Shown here: positions 8,955 through 18,050 of the stretch, piece by piece | How the letters are laid out: each line of letters opens with the position of its first letter | Position numbering within the stretch: position 1 is the stretch's first letter | NCBI GenBank assembly: GCA_001874265.1 | Contig: MPDD01000024.1 | Coordinates: forward strand, 1-40,818 | Reading direction: 5' to 3' | From: Bacteroidetes bacterium MedPE-SWsnd-G1 | GTDB lineage: Bacteria; Bacteroidota; Bacteroidia; Flavobacteriales; Flavobacteriaceae | DNA: 40,818 nucleotides | Program-made: the position numbers and the translations under genes | Notes under the pieces: model-generated | What the model was told of the DNA's origin: nothing | Seen by the model: only the letters and a program-made list of their open reading frames with translations | The model's database searches: none

Positions 8955-10310
8955 ATGAAGAAATTTATAGAAACAGTTAAAAACATTTGGTCAATCGAGG
9001 AATTAAGAAATAAGATTCTTATTACACTTAGTTTCATGGTGATCTACCGATTTGCAGCACAAGTAACACTACCTGGTTTAGATGGTAGTGTTATTGCTGA
9101 TTCTTTGAATAGCAATTCTGGTGGAGCTGGTGGAATCCTTGATATGATTAATATGTTTACTGGTGGTGGATTTTCTAGAGCATCGGTAATGGCATTAGGA
9201 GTAATGCCTTATATCTCGGCATCTATTGTTGTTCAGTTAATGGGTATTGCAATTCCTTATTTGCAAAAATTAAAGAAAGACGGAGAAAGTGGTAATAAAA
9301 AGATTACTCAAATAACACGTTGGTTAACTATTGGTATTACGTTGGTTCAAGGGCCTGCTTATATTGCAAGTTTACCTTCTTTAGGTATTCCTGCAGAGGC
9401 ATTTATAATGGGTCAAGGAAATACCTTATTTTGGATAACTTCTTTAGTATTATTAACAACTGGATCTATCTTTGCAATGTGGTTAGGTGAAAAGATTACT
9501 GATAAAGGAATCGGAAACGGAATCTCATTGTTAATTATGATTGGTATTATTGCTGGATTCCCTAGTGCATTTGCGCAAGAGTTTGCATCTAAAACTACGA
9601 ATGGTGGTGCTGGTGGAATTATGATGATCTTAATTGAAATCATTGTTTGGTTTGCAGTAATTTTAGCATGTGTTTATTTAGTTACAGCAATCAGAAAAGT
9701 TGCTTTGCAGTATGCTCGTAAAACAGTAGCAGGTACAGTAACGGATGTTGCAGGAAGTAGACAATACATTCCTTTAAAGTTGAACGCGGCAGGTGTAATG
9801 CCTATCATTTTTGCACAAGCAATTATGTTTGTTCCTTCGGCTTTAGTTACGGCTGATTTTACATCGGAAGGTGTAAAAAGCGTAGCAGCAATGTTTGCAG
9901 ATTTTTCTGGAGTTGGATACAATGTATTATTTGCAACTTTAATTATCATTTTTAGTTTCTTCTATACGGCTATTACAGTTCCTACGAACGAGATGGCGGC
10001 TTCTATTAAAAGAAGTGGAGGATTTATTCCTGGAATTAGACCAGGAAAAGAAACTGATAATTATTTAGATAGAATTTTATCTTTAATAACATTCCCAGGA
10101 TCTATATTCTTAGCATTGCTAGCAATATTACCTGCCTTTGTAATTAAATTTGGAGTACAACAGTCATGGTCAATGTTCTATGGTGGTACCTCATTATTAA
10201 TTATGGTTGGAGTTGCTATTGATACAATTCAGCAGATAAATTCACATTTATTAAATCGTCATTATGATGGTTTAATGAAAACAGGAACTAAAAGAAAATC
10301 AGTAGCATAA
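8955..10310 (+). CDS. secY: Protein translocase subunit SecY
   Basis: SecY is the channel of the Sec translocon in the inner membrane. The 451-residue protein has ten hydrophobic segments and the SecY signatures: [18 protein letters not shown] early on and the cytoplasmic loop [20 protein letters not shown]. The usual plug region after helix 1 is glycine-rich ([20 protein letters not shown]). The last residues [10 protein letters not shown] are basic and cytosolic. The stop codon overlaps the infA start by one base, so the two are probably translationally coupled. Confidence 0.98.
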   Translation: MKKFIETVKNIWSIEELRNKILITLSFMVIYRFAAQVTLPGLDGSVIADSLNSNSGGAGGILDMINMFTGGGFSRASVMALGVMPYISASIVVQLMGIAIPYLQKLKKDGESGNKKITQITRWLTIGITLVQGPAYIASLPSLGIPAEAFIMGQGNTLFWITSLVLLTTGSIFAMWLGEKITDKGIGNGISLLIMIGIIAGFPSAFAQEFASKTTNGGAGGIMMILIEIIVWFAVILACVYLVTAIRKVALQYARKTVAGTVTDVAGSRQYIPLKLNAAGVMPIIFAQAIMFVPSALVTADFTSEGVKSVAAMFADFSGVGYNVLFATLIIIFSFFYTAITVPTNEMAASIKRSGGFIPGIRPGKETDNYLDRILSLITFPGSIFLALLAILPAFVIKFGVQQSWSMFYGGTSLLIMVGVAIDTIQQINSHLLNRHYDGLMKTGTKRKSVA

Positions 10311-10525
10311 TGGCCAAGCAATCAGCAATTGAACAAGACGGAACTATAACAGAAGCATTGTCTAATGCAATGTTTCGTGTAGAACTTGAAAACGGGCACA
10401 TAGTAACGGCACATATTTCTGGTAAAATGCGTATGCATTATATTAAATTGTTACCAGGGGATAAAGTGAAATTAGAAATGAGTCCTTATGATTTAACAAA
10501 GGCAAGAATTACTTATAGATATTAA
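10310..10525 (+). CDS. infA: Translation initiation factor IF-1
   Basis: IF-1 is an OB-fold protein that occupies the 30S A site during initiation. The 71-residue product has the diagnostic blocks [39 protein letters not shown] and [16 protein letters not shown]. It starts within the secY stop codon and is followed after 10 bases by rpmJ. Confidence 0.98.
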   Translation: MAKQSAIEQDGTITEALSNAMFRVELENGHIVTAHISGKMRMHYIKLLPGDKVKLEMSPYDLTKARITYRY

Positions 10526-10535
10526 AAAATAAACG

Positions 10536-10652
10536 ATGAAAGTTAGAGCATCAATTAAAAAAAGAAGTGCCGAGTGCAAGATTGTGCGTAGAAAAGGCAG
10601 ATTATATGTAATCAACAAAAAGAATCCTAGATTTAAACAAAGACAAGGGTAA
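10536..10652 (+). CDS. rpmJ: 50S ribosomal protein L36, zinc-free form
   Basis: A 38-residue reading frame ([20 protein letters not shown], then [18 protein letters not shown]) is L36. It lies between infA and rpsM, with gaps of 10 and 2 bases, exactly where rpmJ is expected. Of the four zinc ligands of classical L36 (three Cys and one His) only the cysteine at residue 14 remains; the others are Ser, Asn and Phe. It is therefore a C-minus form that should not bind zinc. It is short enough to be missed by many gene callers. Confidence 0.96.
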   Translation: MKVRASIKKRSAECKIVRRKGRLYVINKKNPRFKQRQG

Positions 10653-10654
10653 TT

Positions 10655-11029
10655 ATGGCAAGAATAGCAGGTATTGATATTCCTAAAAATAAAAGAGGAG
10701 TTATTGCATTAACTTACATTTTTGGAATAGGAAGAAGCAGAGCCCAAGAGATCTTGGAGGCTGCAAAAGTTGACGAAAGTAAAAAAGTTCAAGATTGGAA
10801 CGATGCAGAAATTGCAGCCATTCGTGAGCAAGTTGGAACGTTTACTATTGAAGGTGAATTACGTTCTGAAACGCAATTGAGCATCAAACGTTTGATGGAT
10901 ATTGGATGTTACAGAGGTATTCGTCACAGAACAGGTTTACCATTAAGAGGTCAGAGAACTAAAAACAACTCTAGAACTAGAAAAGGTAAGCGTAAGACAG
11001 TAGCAAACAAAAAGAAAGCAACTAAATAA
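10655..11029 (+). CDS. rpsM: 30S ribosomal protein S13
   Basis: S13 lies in the 30S head, bridges to L5 and contacts the P-site tRNA. The 124-residue protein has the N-terminal [20 protein letters not shown], the helix-two-turn-helix region, and the basic tail [20 protein letters not shown]. The start follows rpmJ by two bases. It opens the alpha section (S13, S11, S4, RpoA, L17). Confidence 0.98.
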   Translation: MARIAGIDIPKNKRGVIALTYIFGIGRSRAQEILEAAKVDESKKVQDWNDAEIAAIREQVGTFTIEGELRSETQLSIKRLMDIGCYRGIRHRTGLPLRGQRTKNNSRTRKGKRKTVANKKKATK

Positions 11030-11040
11030 TAAATAAAGGC

Positions 11041-11130
11041 GTTAGTCATTAGAAATTAGAAGTTAGATGAATCTGTTTGAAATAGAAATGTTTAGGATTC
11101 TAGCAACTATAGCTAACAACTAAAAACTAT
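11041..11130 (+). repeat. Heptad TTAG repeats and inverted CTAA copies in the rpsM-rpsK gap
   Basis: The tetramer TTAG recurs at exactly 7-base spacing (starts 11042, 11049, 11056, 11063). The opposite arm carries CTAA at 11113 and 11120 and CTAT at 11107 and 11127. TTAGaaGTTAG (11056-11066) can pair with CTAACaaCTAA (11113-11123) as 4 plus 5 bp around a 2x2 internal loop. An additional GAATC/GATTC pair lies between them. No T tract follows. Function is not known from the sequence; an RNA hairpin between S13 and S11 is the simplest reading. Confidence 0.55.
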
Positions 11131-11135
11131 AAAAT

Positions 11136-11516
11136 ATGGCAAAGACAAGTAAAAAACGTAAAGTTGTTGTTGAAGCAGTTGGTGAAGCACACATTACTGC
11201 TTCATTTAACAATATCATTATCTCATTAACAAACAAAAGAGGTGATGTAATTTCATGGTCATCAGCTGGTAAAATGGGCTTTAGAGGTTCTAAAAAGAAC
11301 ACTCCATATGCTGCTCAAACTGCTGCTGAAGATTGTGCAGCTGTTGCTCACGAAGCTGGTTTAAGAAAAGTGAAAGCTTATGTTAAAGGACCAGGAAACG
11401 GAAGAGAGAACGCAATGAGAACACTTCATAACAATGGAATTGAAGTAACAGAAATTATTGATGTTACACCAATGCCACATAATGGATGTCGTCCTCCAAA
11501 AAGAAGAAGAGTATAA
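11136..11516 (+). CDS. rpsK: 30S ribosomal protein S11
   Basis: S11 lies on the 30S platform near the mRNA exit and the 3-prime end of 16S rRNA. The 126-residue protein shows [39 protein letters not shown] and the terminal [15 protein letters not shown]. The proline-rich end is typical of S11. The gene is separated from rpsM by 106 bases containing heptad repeats and from rpsD by 81 bases containing a bulged hairpin. Confidence 0.98.
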   Translation: MAKTSKKRKVVVEAVGEAHITASFNNIIISLTNKRGDVISWSSAGKMGFRGSKKNTPYAAQTAAEDCAAVAHEAGLRKVKAYVKGPGNGRENAMRTLHNNGIEVTEIIDVTPMPHNGCRPPKRRRV

Positions 11517-11532
11517 TTAAATTAATTCTAAC

Positions 11533-11584
11533 AATAGGAACAAGATTATCGAAGGAGTTTAAGCCTTAATTCATAATCCCTATT
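11533..11584 (+). promoter_or_regulatory. Bulged long hairpin ahead of rpsD, candidate S4 leader
   Basis: The right arm, an unbroken 19-base run (11566-11584), pairs with four left-arm blocks: AATAGG (11533-11538) with CCTATT, GATTAT (11544-11549) with ATAATC, GAA (11551-11553) with TTC, and TTAA (11559-11562) with TTAA around a GCC loop. Three one-sided bulges separate the left blocks (5, 1 and 5 bases). The left arm also contains AAGGAG, a Shine-Dalgarno-like word that would be partly in a bulge. S4 represses the alpha operon in E. coli, and a Bacteroidota S4 leader motif has been described in the literature as I recall. Confidence 0.65.
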
Positions 11585-11597
11585 AATACACAAAGAA

Positions 11598-12203
11598 ATG
11601 GCAAGATATACAGGACCAACTACAAAAATCGCACGTAAATTCGGAGAAGCAATTTACGGAGCGGACAAGTCTTTTGAGAAAAGAAATTTTCCTCCAGGAC
11701 AACACGGTAACAACAAACGAAGAGGTAAAAAATCTGAGTATGCTGTACAGTTACAAGAAAAGCAAAAAGCAAAATATACTTATGGTATATTAGAGCGTCA
11801 ATTTAGAGGTTTATTTAAAAAAGCATCTGCAAGTAGAGGTATTACCGGTGAGGTATTATTACAATTGGCAGAGTCTCGTTTAGATAACGTTGTTTTCCGT
11901 TTAGGAATTGCTCCTACACGTAACGGTGCAAGACAATTAGTTTCTCACAGACATATTACTGTGAACGGAGAGATTGTAAATGTACCTTCTTATTCATTAA
12001 GAGCAGGAGATGTTATTGCAGTAAGAGAAAAATCTAAATCTTTAGAAGCTATTGAAAATTCATTAGCTAATAATAGCAATGTTTATGAGTGGTTAACTTG
12101 GAATGGTGAAACATTACAAGGAACTTTTGTAACGGCACCAGAAAGATTACAGATTCCTGAAAACATCAAGGAACAATTAATCGTAGAATTGTATTCTAAA
12201 TAA
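11598..12203 (+). CDS. rpsD: 30S ribosomal protein S4
   Basis: S4 starts 16S 5-prime-domain assembly and in E. coli represses the alpha operon. The 201-residue protein starts [19 protein letters not shown] and has the S4 RNA-binding domain [20 protein letters not shown] followed by [17 protein letters not shown]. The N-terminal region has no cysteines, so this is the zinc-free type. An 81-base leader with a strong bulged hairpin precedes it. Confidence 0.98.
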   Translation: MARYTGPTTKIARKFGEAIYGADKSFEKRNFPPGQHGNNKRRGKKSEYAVQLQEKQKAKYTYGILERQFRGLFKKASASRGITGEVLLQLAESRLDNVVFRLGIAPTRNGARQLVSHRHITVNGEIVNVPSYSLRAGDVIAVREKSKSLEAIENSLANNSNVYEWLTWNGETLQGTFVTAPERLQIPENIKEQLIVELYSK

Positions 12204-12221
12204 TAAATTAATCATATTGAA

Positions 12222-12277
12222 GTTTGGCCAAAGGGTTCATAAGTATTTCTTCAAATTTATGAACCGCGCAACCAAAC
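12222..12277 (+). promoter_or_regulatory. Two-tier stem-loop in the rpsD-rpoA gap
   Basis: An inner 9-bp stem GGTTCATAA (12234-12242) with TTATGAACC (12257-12265) sits inside an outer 6-bp stem GTTTGG (12222-12227) with CCAAAC (12272-12277), with internal loops of six bases on each side. The left outer arm can instead form a perfect local palindrome TTTGGCCAAA (12223-12232), so two alternative folds exist. No T run follows. It shares the word GAACCGC with the element before rpsH. Confidence 0.6.
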
Positions 12278-12299
12278 AACAATTAAAAAGAAGAATAAA

Positions 12300-13292
12300 A
12301 TGGCAATATTAAATTTTCAAAAACCTGATAAAGTAATAATGATCGACTCTACCGAGTTTGAAGGTAGATTTGAATTCAGACCATTAGAACCAGGATTTGG
12401 TTTAACGGTTGGTAACGCTTTGAGAAGAGTTTTACTTTCATCTTTAGAAGGATTTGCAATTACTTCAATTCGTATTGAAGGAGTTGAACATGAGTTCTCA
12501 ACAATCAAAGGAATCGTAGAAGACGTAACTGAGATTATTTTGAACTTAAAACAAGTACGTTTTAAAAAGCAAATTGATGATACAGATAGAGAAACTGTAA
12601 ATGTTTCTGTTTCTGATCAAGGTCAGTTAACTGCTGGAGACTTACAAAAGCACATTTCAGGATTCCAAGTATTAAATCCAGATTTAGTTATCTGTAACAT
12701 GGAAACTTCTGTAAACTTGCAATTCGAAATTACCATTGAAAAAGGTAGAGGATTTGTACCTGCAGAGGAAAACAAAAAAGCTGGTGTTGCTTTAGGAACA
12801 ATTTTTACTGATTCTACTTACACTCCAATAAAGAATGTAAAGTATGCTGTAGAGAATTTTCGTGTAGAGCAAAAAACGGATTATGAAAAATTAGTATTTG
12901 ATATCGTTACTGATGGTTCAATTGCACCGAAAGATGCATTAACTGAAGCTGCAAAAATATTGATTCACCACTTTATGTTATTCTCTGATGAGCGTATTAC
13001 TTTAGAGGCTGATGAAATTGCACAAACTGAAACTTACGACGAGGAATCGTTACATATGAGACAATTGCTTAAAACTAAGTTAATTGATATGGATCTTTCA
13101 GTAAGAGCATTAAACTGTTTAAAAGCGGCAGAGGTAGATACATTAGGAGACTTAGTATCATTCAATAAAAATGACTTAATGAAGTTCCGTAACTTCGGTA
13201 AAAAGTCTTTAACTGAACTAGATGAATTAGTTGCAGTAAAAGGTTTGAATTTCGGTATGGATTTAAGCAAGTATAAATTAGATAAAGATTAA
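12300..13292 (+). CDS. rpoA: DNA-directed RNA polymerase subunit alpha
   Basis: Alpha nucleates assembly of RNA polymerase and contacts UP elements and activators. The 330-residue product has the N-terminal dimerisation domain ([20 protein letters not shown], then the [18 protein letters not shown] block) and, after an acidic linker near residue 240, the C-terminal domain. That domain carries [20 protein letters not shown], whose Arg and Asn match the DNA-contacting R265 and N268 of E. coli. It is embedded between S4 and L17 as usual; both flanking gaps contain stem-loops. Confidence 0.98.
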   Translation: MAILNFQKPDKVIMIDSTEFEGRFEFRPLEPGFGLTVGNALRRVLLSSLEGFAITSIRIEGVEHEFSTIKGIVEDVTEIILNLKQVRFKKQIDDTDRETVNVSVSDQGQLTAGDLQKHISGFQVLNPDLVICNMETSVNLQFEITIEKGRGFVPAEENKKAGVALGTIFTDSTYTPIKNVKYAVENFRVEQKTDYEKLVFDIVTDGSIAPKDALTEAAKILIHHFMLFSDERITLEADEIAQTETYDEESLHMRQLLKTKLIDMDLSVRALNCLKAAEVDTLGDLVSFNKNDLMKFRNFGKKSLTELDELVAVKGLNFGMDLSKYKLDKD

Positions 13293-13293
13293 C

Positions 13294-13339
13294 CTTTCAT
13301 ATTTTGCGCCCCAATATTTGGGTTGAAGCAAGATGAAAG
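13294..13339 (+). promoter_or_regulatory. Three-tier stem-loop in the rpoA-rplQ gap
   Basis: Three nested stems span most of this 62-base gap: CTTTCAT (13294-13300) with ATGAAAG (13333-13339), TTGC (13304-13307) with GCAA (13328-13331), and CCCAA (13310-13314) with TTGGG (13318-13322) around a 3-base loop. There is no T tract. It could be a processing site or an L17/alpha control element; the sequence alone does not say which. Confidence 0.6.
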
Positions 13340-13354
13340 TAAAAAGTAAATGTC

Positions 13355-13852
13355 ATGAGACACGGAAAGAAATTCAATCACTTAGGAAGAAAGACAGCGC
13401 ACAGAAAGGCGATGTTATCAAATATGGCTTGTTCTCTTATTGAGCACAAACGTATTAACACTACTGTAGCGAAAGCAAAAGCTTTACGTCAATATGTAGA
13501 GCCACTTATTACAAAGTCTAAAGACGATACTACACACAACCGTAGAATTGTATTTAGTTACTTAAGAAATAAGTTTGCTGTTACTGAATTATTTAAGGAG
13601 GTATCGCAAAAAGTTGCTGATCGTCCAGGTGGTTATGTAAGAATTATCAAATTAGGGAATCGTCAAGGAGATAACGCTTCTATGGCAATGGTAGAATTAG
13701 TTGATTACAACGAATTGTACAACCCGAATGGTAAGAAGAAGAAAAAGTCTACTCGTAGAGGTAGAACGAAAAAAGTTGAAGCGACTGCTGCACCTGTTGA
13801 AGCTGTAGAAGAAGCACCAACAACTTCTGAACCAGAAGCAACTGAAGAGTAA
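13355..13852 (+). CDS. rplQ: 50S ribosomal protein L17 with acidic C-terminal extension
   Basis: L17 lies near the tunnel exit. Residues 1-120 are the standard L17 fold ([20 protein letters not shown], then [20 protein letters not shown] and [18 protein letters not shown]). Residues from about 125 are an extension not present in E. coli: a Lys/Arg-rich patch [14 protein letters not shown], then an Ala/Glu/Pro/Thr-rich acidic tail ending EPEATEE. Total length is 165. As I recall, tails of this kind are common in Bacteroidota. It is the last gene of the operon. Confidence 0.97.
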   Translation: MRHGKKFNHLGRKTAHRKAMLSNMACSLIEHKRINTTVAKAKALRQYVEPLITKSKDDTTHNRRIVFSYLRNKFAVTELFKEVSQKVADRPGGYVRIIKLGNRQGDNASMAMVELVDYNELYNPNGKKKKKSTRRGRTKKVEATAAPVEAVEEAPTTSEPEATEE

Positions 13853-13875
13853 TGAGGATAACTCGTTGATAATAT

Positions 13876-13912
13876 AAAAGGATAAGCTAATTGTTAGTTT
13901 ATCCTTTTTTTT
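13876..13912 (+). terminator. Intrinsic terminator of the ribosomal superoperon
   Basis: A 15-bp stem (13876-13890 with 13894-13908, including one G-U pair) closes a 3-base TTG loop and is followed by eight T residues (13905-13912). It is the first canonical terminator after the start of the window, so the whole rplC-rplQ block can be one transcript. Confidence 0.92.
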
Positions 13913-13919
13913 ATATTTG
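13891..13919 (+). promoter_or_regulatory. carA promoter overlapping the rplQ terminator
   Basis: TATATTTG (13912-13919) matches the Bacteroidota -7 consensus TAnnTTTG perfectly. A TTG 18 bases upstream (13891-13893) serves as a -33 box and coincides with the loop of the rplQ terminator. Transcription would start near 13924, about 30 bases before the carA start. Confidence 0.6.
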
Positions 13920-13953
13920 AACGGAAATAATTTAAGAAAACAAAGGAATTATA

Positions 13954-15060
13954 GTGGAGTATAAGCAGCACAAAAAAGCAATATTATTGTTGGAAGATGG
14001 AACCATCTTCGAAGGGAAGTCAATTGGTATTGAAGGATCAGCATTTGGAGAAATATGCTTCAATACAGGTATGACCGGGTATCAAGAAATATTTACAGAC
14101 CCATCTTATTATGGTCAAATGATGTTAACTACCAATGCGCATATTGGTAATTACGGAGTAAACGATGAAGAAATAGAATCTGATTCTGTAAAGATTGCAG
14201 GATTAGTTTGTAGAAATTTCAGTTTCAATTATTCTCGTGATCGTGCAAATGATTCTTTAGAGAATTATTTTGAAAAGCAAAATTTAATCGCAATTTCTGA
14301 TGTGGATACCAGAGCGGTAGTACGTTATATAAGAGATAAAGGAGCGATGAATTCGGTAATTTCTACAGATGTTGATAATATTGAAAAGTTAAAAAAGCAA
14401 TTAGCGGCTCAACCTAATATGGATGGATTGGAATTGGCATCAAAAGTATCTACAAAAGAACCTTATATTGTTGGTGAAGATTCGGCAACCTATAAAATAG
14501 CGGCTTTAGATATTGGAATTAAAAAGAACATCATTCGTAATTTAGTTAAGAGAGGTTGTCAAGTAAAAGTATTTCCATACAACGCTACTTTTGAAGATTT
14601 AGCTTCATTTAACCCAGATGGGTATTTCTTATCAAATGGCCCCGGTGATCCAACGCCGTTAGTAGATGCACAGAATGTTGCTAAGGAGATTATTAAAAGA
14701 GACTTACCTTTATTTGGAATTTGTTTAGGACATCAAGTAATTGCTTTGGCAAATGGTATCGAAACATATAAAATGCATAATGGGCATAGAGGTATTAATC
14801 ATCCAGTAAAGAATTTGGTAACTGGTAAAGGAGAAGTAACTTCTCAGAATCATGGATTTGTTGTTAGTAAAGAGTCTTTAGAAAAGAATGAAGATTTTGA
14901 ATTAACGCATATACATTTGAATGACGAGACTGTTGCAGGTATTCAAATGAAGGATAAAAACTGTTTTTCAGTGCAGTATCATCCAGAAGCAAGTCCTGGG
15001 CCACATGACTCTTCTTATTTATTTGACCAATTTATTGAGAATATTAAAAAGGCGAATTAA
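13954..15060 (+). CDS. carA: Carbamoyl-phosphate synthase small (glutaminase) subunit
   Basis: CarA hydrolyses glutamine and passes ammonia to CarB for carbamoyl phosphate, used for pyrimidines and arginine. The 368-residue protein has the N-terminal CPSase small domain (SAFGEICFNTGMTGYQEIFT) and a class I glutamine amidotransferase domain from about residue 180. Its catalytic triad is visible as Cys257 (FGICLGHQ) and His343/Glu345 (YHPEASPGPHDS). The start is GTG; it aligns with the usual family start and no in-frame ATG lies close by. carB is not adjacent, since eno follows. Confidence 0.96.
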   Translation: MEYKQHKKAILLLEDGTIFEGKSIGIEGSAFGEICFNTGMTGYQEIFTDPSYYGQMMLTTNAHIGNYGVNDEEIESDSVKIAGLVCRNFSFNYSRDRANDSLENYFEKQNLIAISDVDTRAVVRYIRDKGAMNSVISTDVDNIEKLKKQLAAQPNMDGLELASKVSTKEPYIVGEDSATYKIAALDIGIKKNIIRNLVKRGCQVKVFPYNATFEDLASFNPDGYFLSNGPGDPTPLVDAQNVAKEIIKRDLPLFGICLGHQVIALANGIETYKMHNGHRGINHPVKNLVTGKGEVTSQNHGFVVSKESLEKNEDFELTHIHLNDETVAGIQMKDKNCFSVQYHPEASPGPHDSSYLFDQFIENIKKAN

Positions 15061-15071
15061 AAATAAAGAGT

Positions 15072-15099
15072 TTCTAAAATTCAGTTATGAATTTTAGAA
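15072..15099 (+). repeat. 12-bp perfect hairpin downstream of carA
   Basis: TTCTAAAATTCA (15072-15083) and TGAATTTTAGAA (15088-15099) form a perfect 12-bp stem around a GTTA loop, 11 bases after the carA stop. It has no T tract, so it may protect the mRNA 3-prime end or act with the terminator 22 bases further on. Confidence 0.7.
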
Positions 15100-15121
15100 T
15101 ATCGCAATAATTTAAGAATTT

Positions 15122-15155
15122 AACCCCTATGTAACATTGGTACGTAGGGGTTTTT
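15122..15155 (+). terminator. Intrinsic terminator of carA
   Basis: The stem pairs AACCCCTA-GTA (15122-15133, with one mismatch at 15130/15144) with TAC-TAGGGGTT (15141-15152), with a 7-base loop, and is followed by a T5 run. It lies 61 bases after the carA stop. Confidence 0.88.
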
Positions 15156-15164
15156 GTATCTTTG
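15136..15164 (+). promoter_or_regulatory. eno promoter overlapping the carA terminator
   Basis: TATCTTTG (15157-15164) fits the TAnnTTTG -7 box. ATTG at 15136-15139, in the loop of the carA terminator, lies 17 bases upstream and can act as the -33 box. The predicted start site is near 15169, giving a leader of about 27 bases that is A-rich before the start codon. Confidence 0.65.
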
Positions 15165-15183
15165 CACCCGTATAAATAATTAA

Positions 15184-16485
<1,302 letters not shown>

Positions 16486-16502
16486 TATTTATTTAAAAAT
16501 AC

Positions 16503-16537
16503 AAAAACCAACATTGTAAAAAGTGTTGGTTTTTTTT
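16503..16537 (+). terminator. Intrinsic terminator of eno
   Basis: AAAAACCAACATT (16503-16515) pairs with AGTGTTGGTTTTT (16522-16534), including one G-U pair, around a 6-base loop, and a T8 run follows (16530-16537). It lies 17 bases after the eno stop. Confidence 0.92.
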
Positions 16538-16626
16538 GTTTTAAACGAGTTTTTAATTGGTAAAAATGATAATTATTTAAAAGAATAATAGGGAATTTAT
16601 CAAACCCATATTAAGACTAGTTTAAC

Positions 16627-16657
16627 TTTTAATTGAGTACGATTTTTCGTAATTTCG
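16627..16657 (+). promoter_or_regulatory. Candidate gltA promoter
   Basis: TTTT (16627-16630), a 19-base spacer and TAATTTCG (16650-16657) match the Bacteroidota promoter pattern with one mismatch in each box. The predicted transcript would begin about 30 bases before the start codon. A small palindrome TACGAttttTCGTA overlaps the -7 box. Confidence 0.5.
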
Positions 16658-16692
16658 TGCTCGGATAAAACGAATAAAAAAATAAATTAAAT

Positions 16693-17979
16693 ATGTCAGA
16701 AAAAGCAAAGTTAGAAGTTAATGGAGAGGTGTTCGAATTCCCAACCTATGTAGGGACTGAGAATGAAAAAGCAATAGACATATCTAAATTAAGAGGCGCT
16801 ACAAATGGCGTGATTACAATTGATCCAGGATTCAAAAATACAGGATCTTGTGTAAGTGAAATTACTTTTTTAGAAGGAGAAAAAGGAATTTTGAGATATA
16901 GAGGATATTCAATTGAAGAACTAGCAGAGAAGGCAGACTTTTTAGAGGTTGCATATTTGTTAATTTTTGGTGAATTACCAACAGAGGAGGAATTAGAGAA
17001 ATTTCACTCCGATATTAAAAAGAATTCAGTGGTTGATGATGATGTCAAAAAGATTCTGGATGCCTTTCCTAAGGCAGCGCATCCAATGGGCGTATTATCT
17101 TCATTGACAAGTGCTTTAACAGCATTTAATCCGGGTTCTGTAGATGTTAGTTCAGAAGAGGCCATGTACAACGCTATTGTAAGAATTATGGGGCAATTCC
17201 CTGTATTGGTTTCTTGGACTATGCGTAAAAAGCAAGGATTGCCTTTAGATTACGGAGATAATTCTTTAGGGTATGTAGAGAACGTTTTAAAAATGATGTT
17301 CAAACAACCAAATGAAGAGTATAAGTTAAACCCTATTTTAGTTGAAGCTTTAGATAAATTATTGATTTTACATGCAGATCACGAGCAAAATTGCTCAACT
17401 TCTACGGTTAGAGTTGTAGGTTCTTCTCATGCAGGGTTGTTTGCTTCTTTATCAGCAGGGATTTCGGCATTATGGGGGCCATTACACGGTGGTGCAAATC
17501 AAGCAGTATTAGAAATGCTTGAAGCTATAAAAGAAGACGGTGGAGATACGAAGAAGTATATGGCAAAAGCTAAAGACAAGAATGATCCATTTAGATTAAT
17601 GGGCTTTGGTCATAGAGTATATAAGAACTTTGATCCTAGAGCTAAAATTATTAAAGTTGCAGCTGATGAAGTACTAGCAGATTTAGGTGTAAATGATCCA
17701 ATTCTTGAAATTGCAAAAGGATTAGAACAAGAGGCTTTAACGGACGAGTATTTTGTATCTAGAAAATTATATCCAAACGTAGATTTCTATTCTGGAATAA
17801 TCTATAGAGCCATGGGTATTCCGGTAGAAATGTTTACAGTGATGTTTGCACTAGGACGTTTACCTGGTTGGATTGCACAATGGAGAGAAATGAGATTGCG
17901 TAAAGAGCCAATTGGAAGACCAAGACAAATTTATATAGGTGCTACAGAAAGAGCATTTGTACCTGTAGAAAATAGATAA
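16693..17979 (+). CDS. gltA: Citrate synthase
   Basis: Citrate synthase condenses acetyl-CoA and oxaloacetate at the entry of the TCA cycle. The 428-residue protein is of the longer, gram-negative-like type with an N-terminal beta domain (residues 1-50) and the segment RGATNGVITIDPGF. Catalytic residues are visible as His265 (GPLHGGANQ), His307 (MGFGHRVYK) and Asp364 (YPNVDFYSG). His230 in HADHEQNCSTSTVR is also conserved. It sits alone between two terminators. Confidence 0.97.
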   Translation: MSEKAKLEVNGEVFEFPTYVGTENEKAIDISKLRGATNGVITIDPGFKNTGSCVSEITFLEGEKGILRYRGYSIEELAEKADFLEVAYLLIFGELPTEEELEKFHSDIKKNSVVDDDVKKILDAFPKAAHPMGVLSSLTSALTAFNPGSVDVSSEEAMYNAIVRIMGQFPVLVSWTMRKKQGLPLDYGDNSLGYVENVLKMMFKQPNEEYKLNPILVEALDKLLILHADHEQNCSTSTVRVVGSSHAGLFASLSAGISALWGPLHGGANQAVLEMLEAIKEDGGDTKKYMAKAKDKNDPFRLMGFGHRVYKNFDPRAKIIKVAADEVLADLGVNDPILEIAKGLEQEALTDEYFVSRKLYPNVDFYSGIIYRAMGIPVEMFTVMFALGRLPGWIAQWREMRLRKEPIGRPRQIYIGATERAFVPVENR

Positions 17980-17997
17980 TATTTAGAAACTAATAAG

Positions 17998-18005
17998 TAC
18001 ATTTG
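17998..18005 (+). promoter_or_regulatory. -7 box TACATTTG entering the gltA terminator
   Basis: TACATTTG matches the TAnnTTTG consensus exactly and its last bases are the first bases of the terminator stem. A transcript from it would begin around 18010, inside the left arm, and so lack a complete hairpin. No TTTG box is found at the expected upstream distance, which lowers the confidence. Confidence 0.35.
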
Positions 18006-18045
18006 TCGTTCAAATCTAAGTCATGATTTGAACGACATTTTTTTT
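18004..18045 (+). terminator. Intrinsic terminator of gltA
   Basis: A perfect 13-bp stem (18004-18016 with 18025-18037) with an 8-base loop is followed by eight T residues. It ends only five bases before the start codon of the next gene. Confidence 0.93.
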
Positions 18046-18050
18046 GTGCT

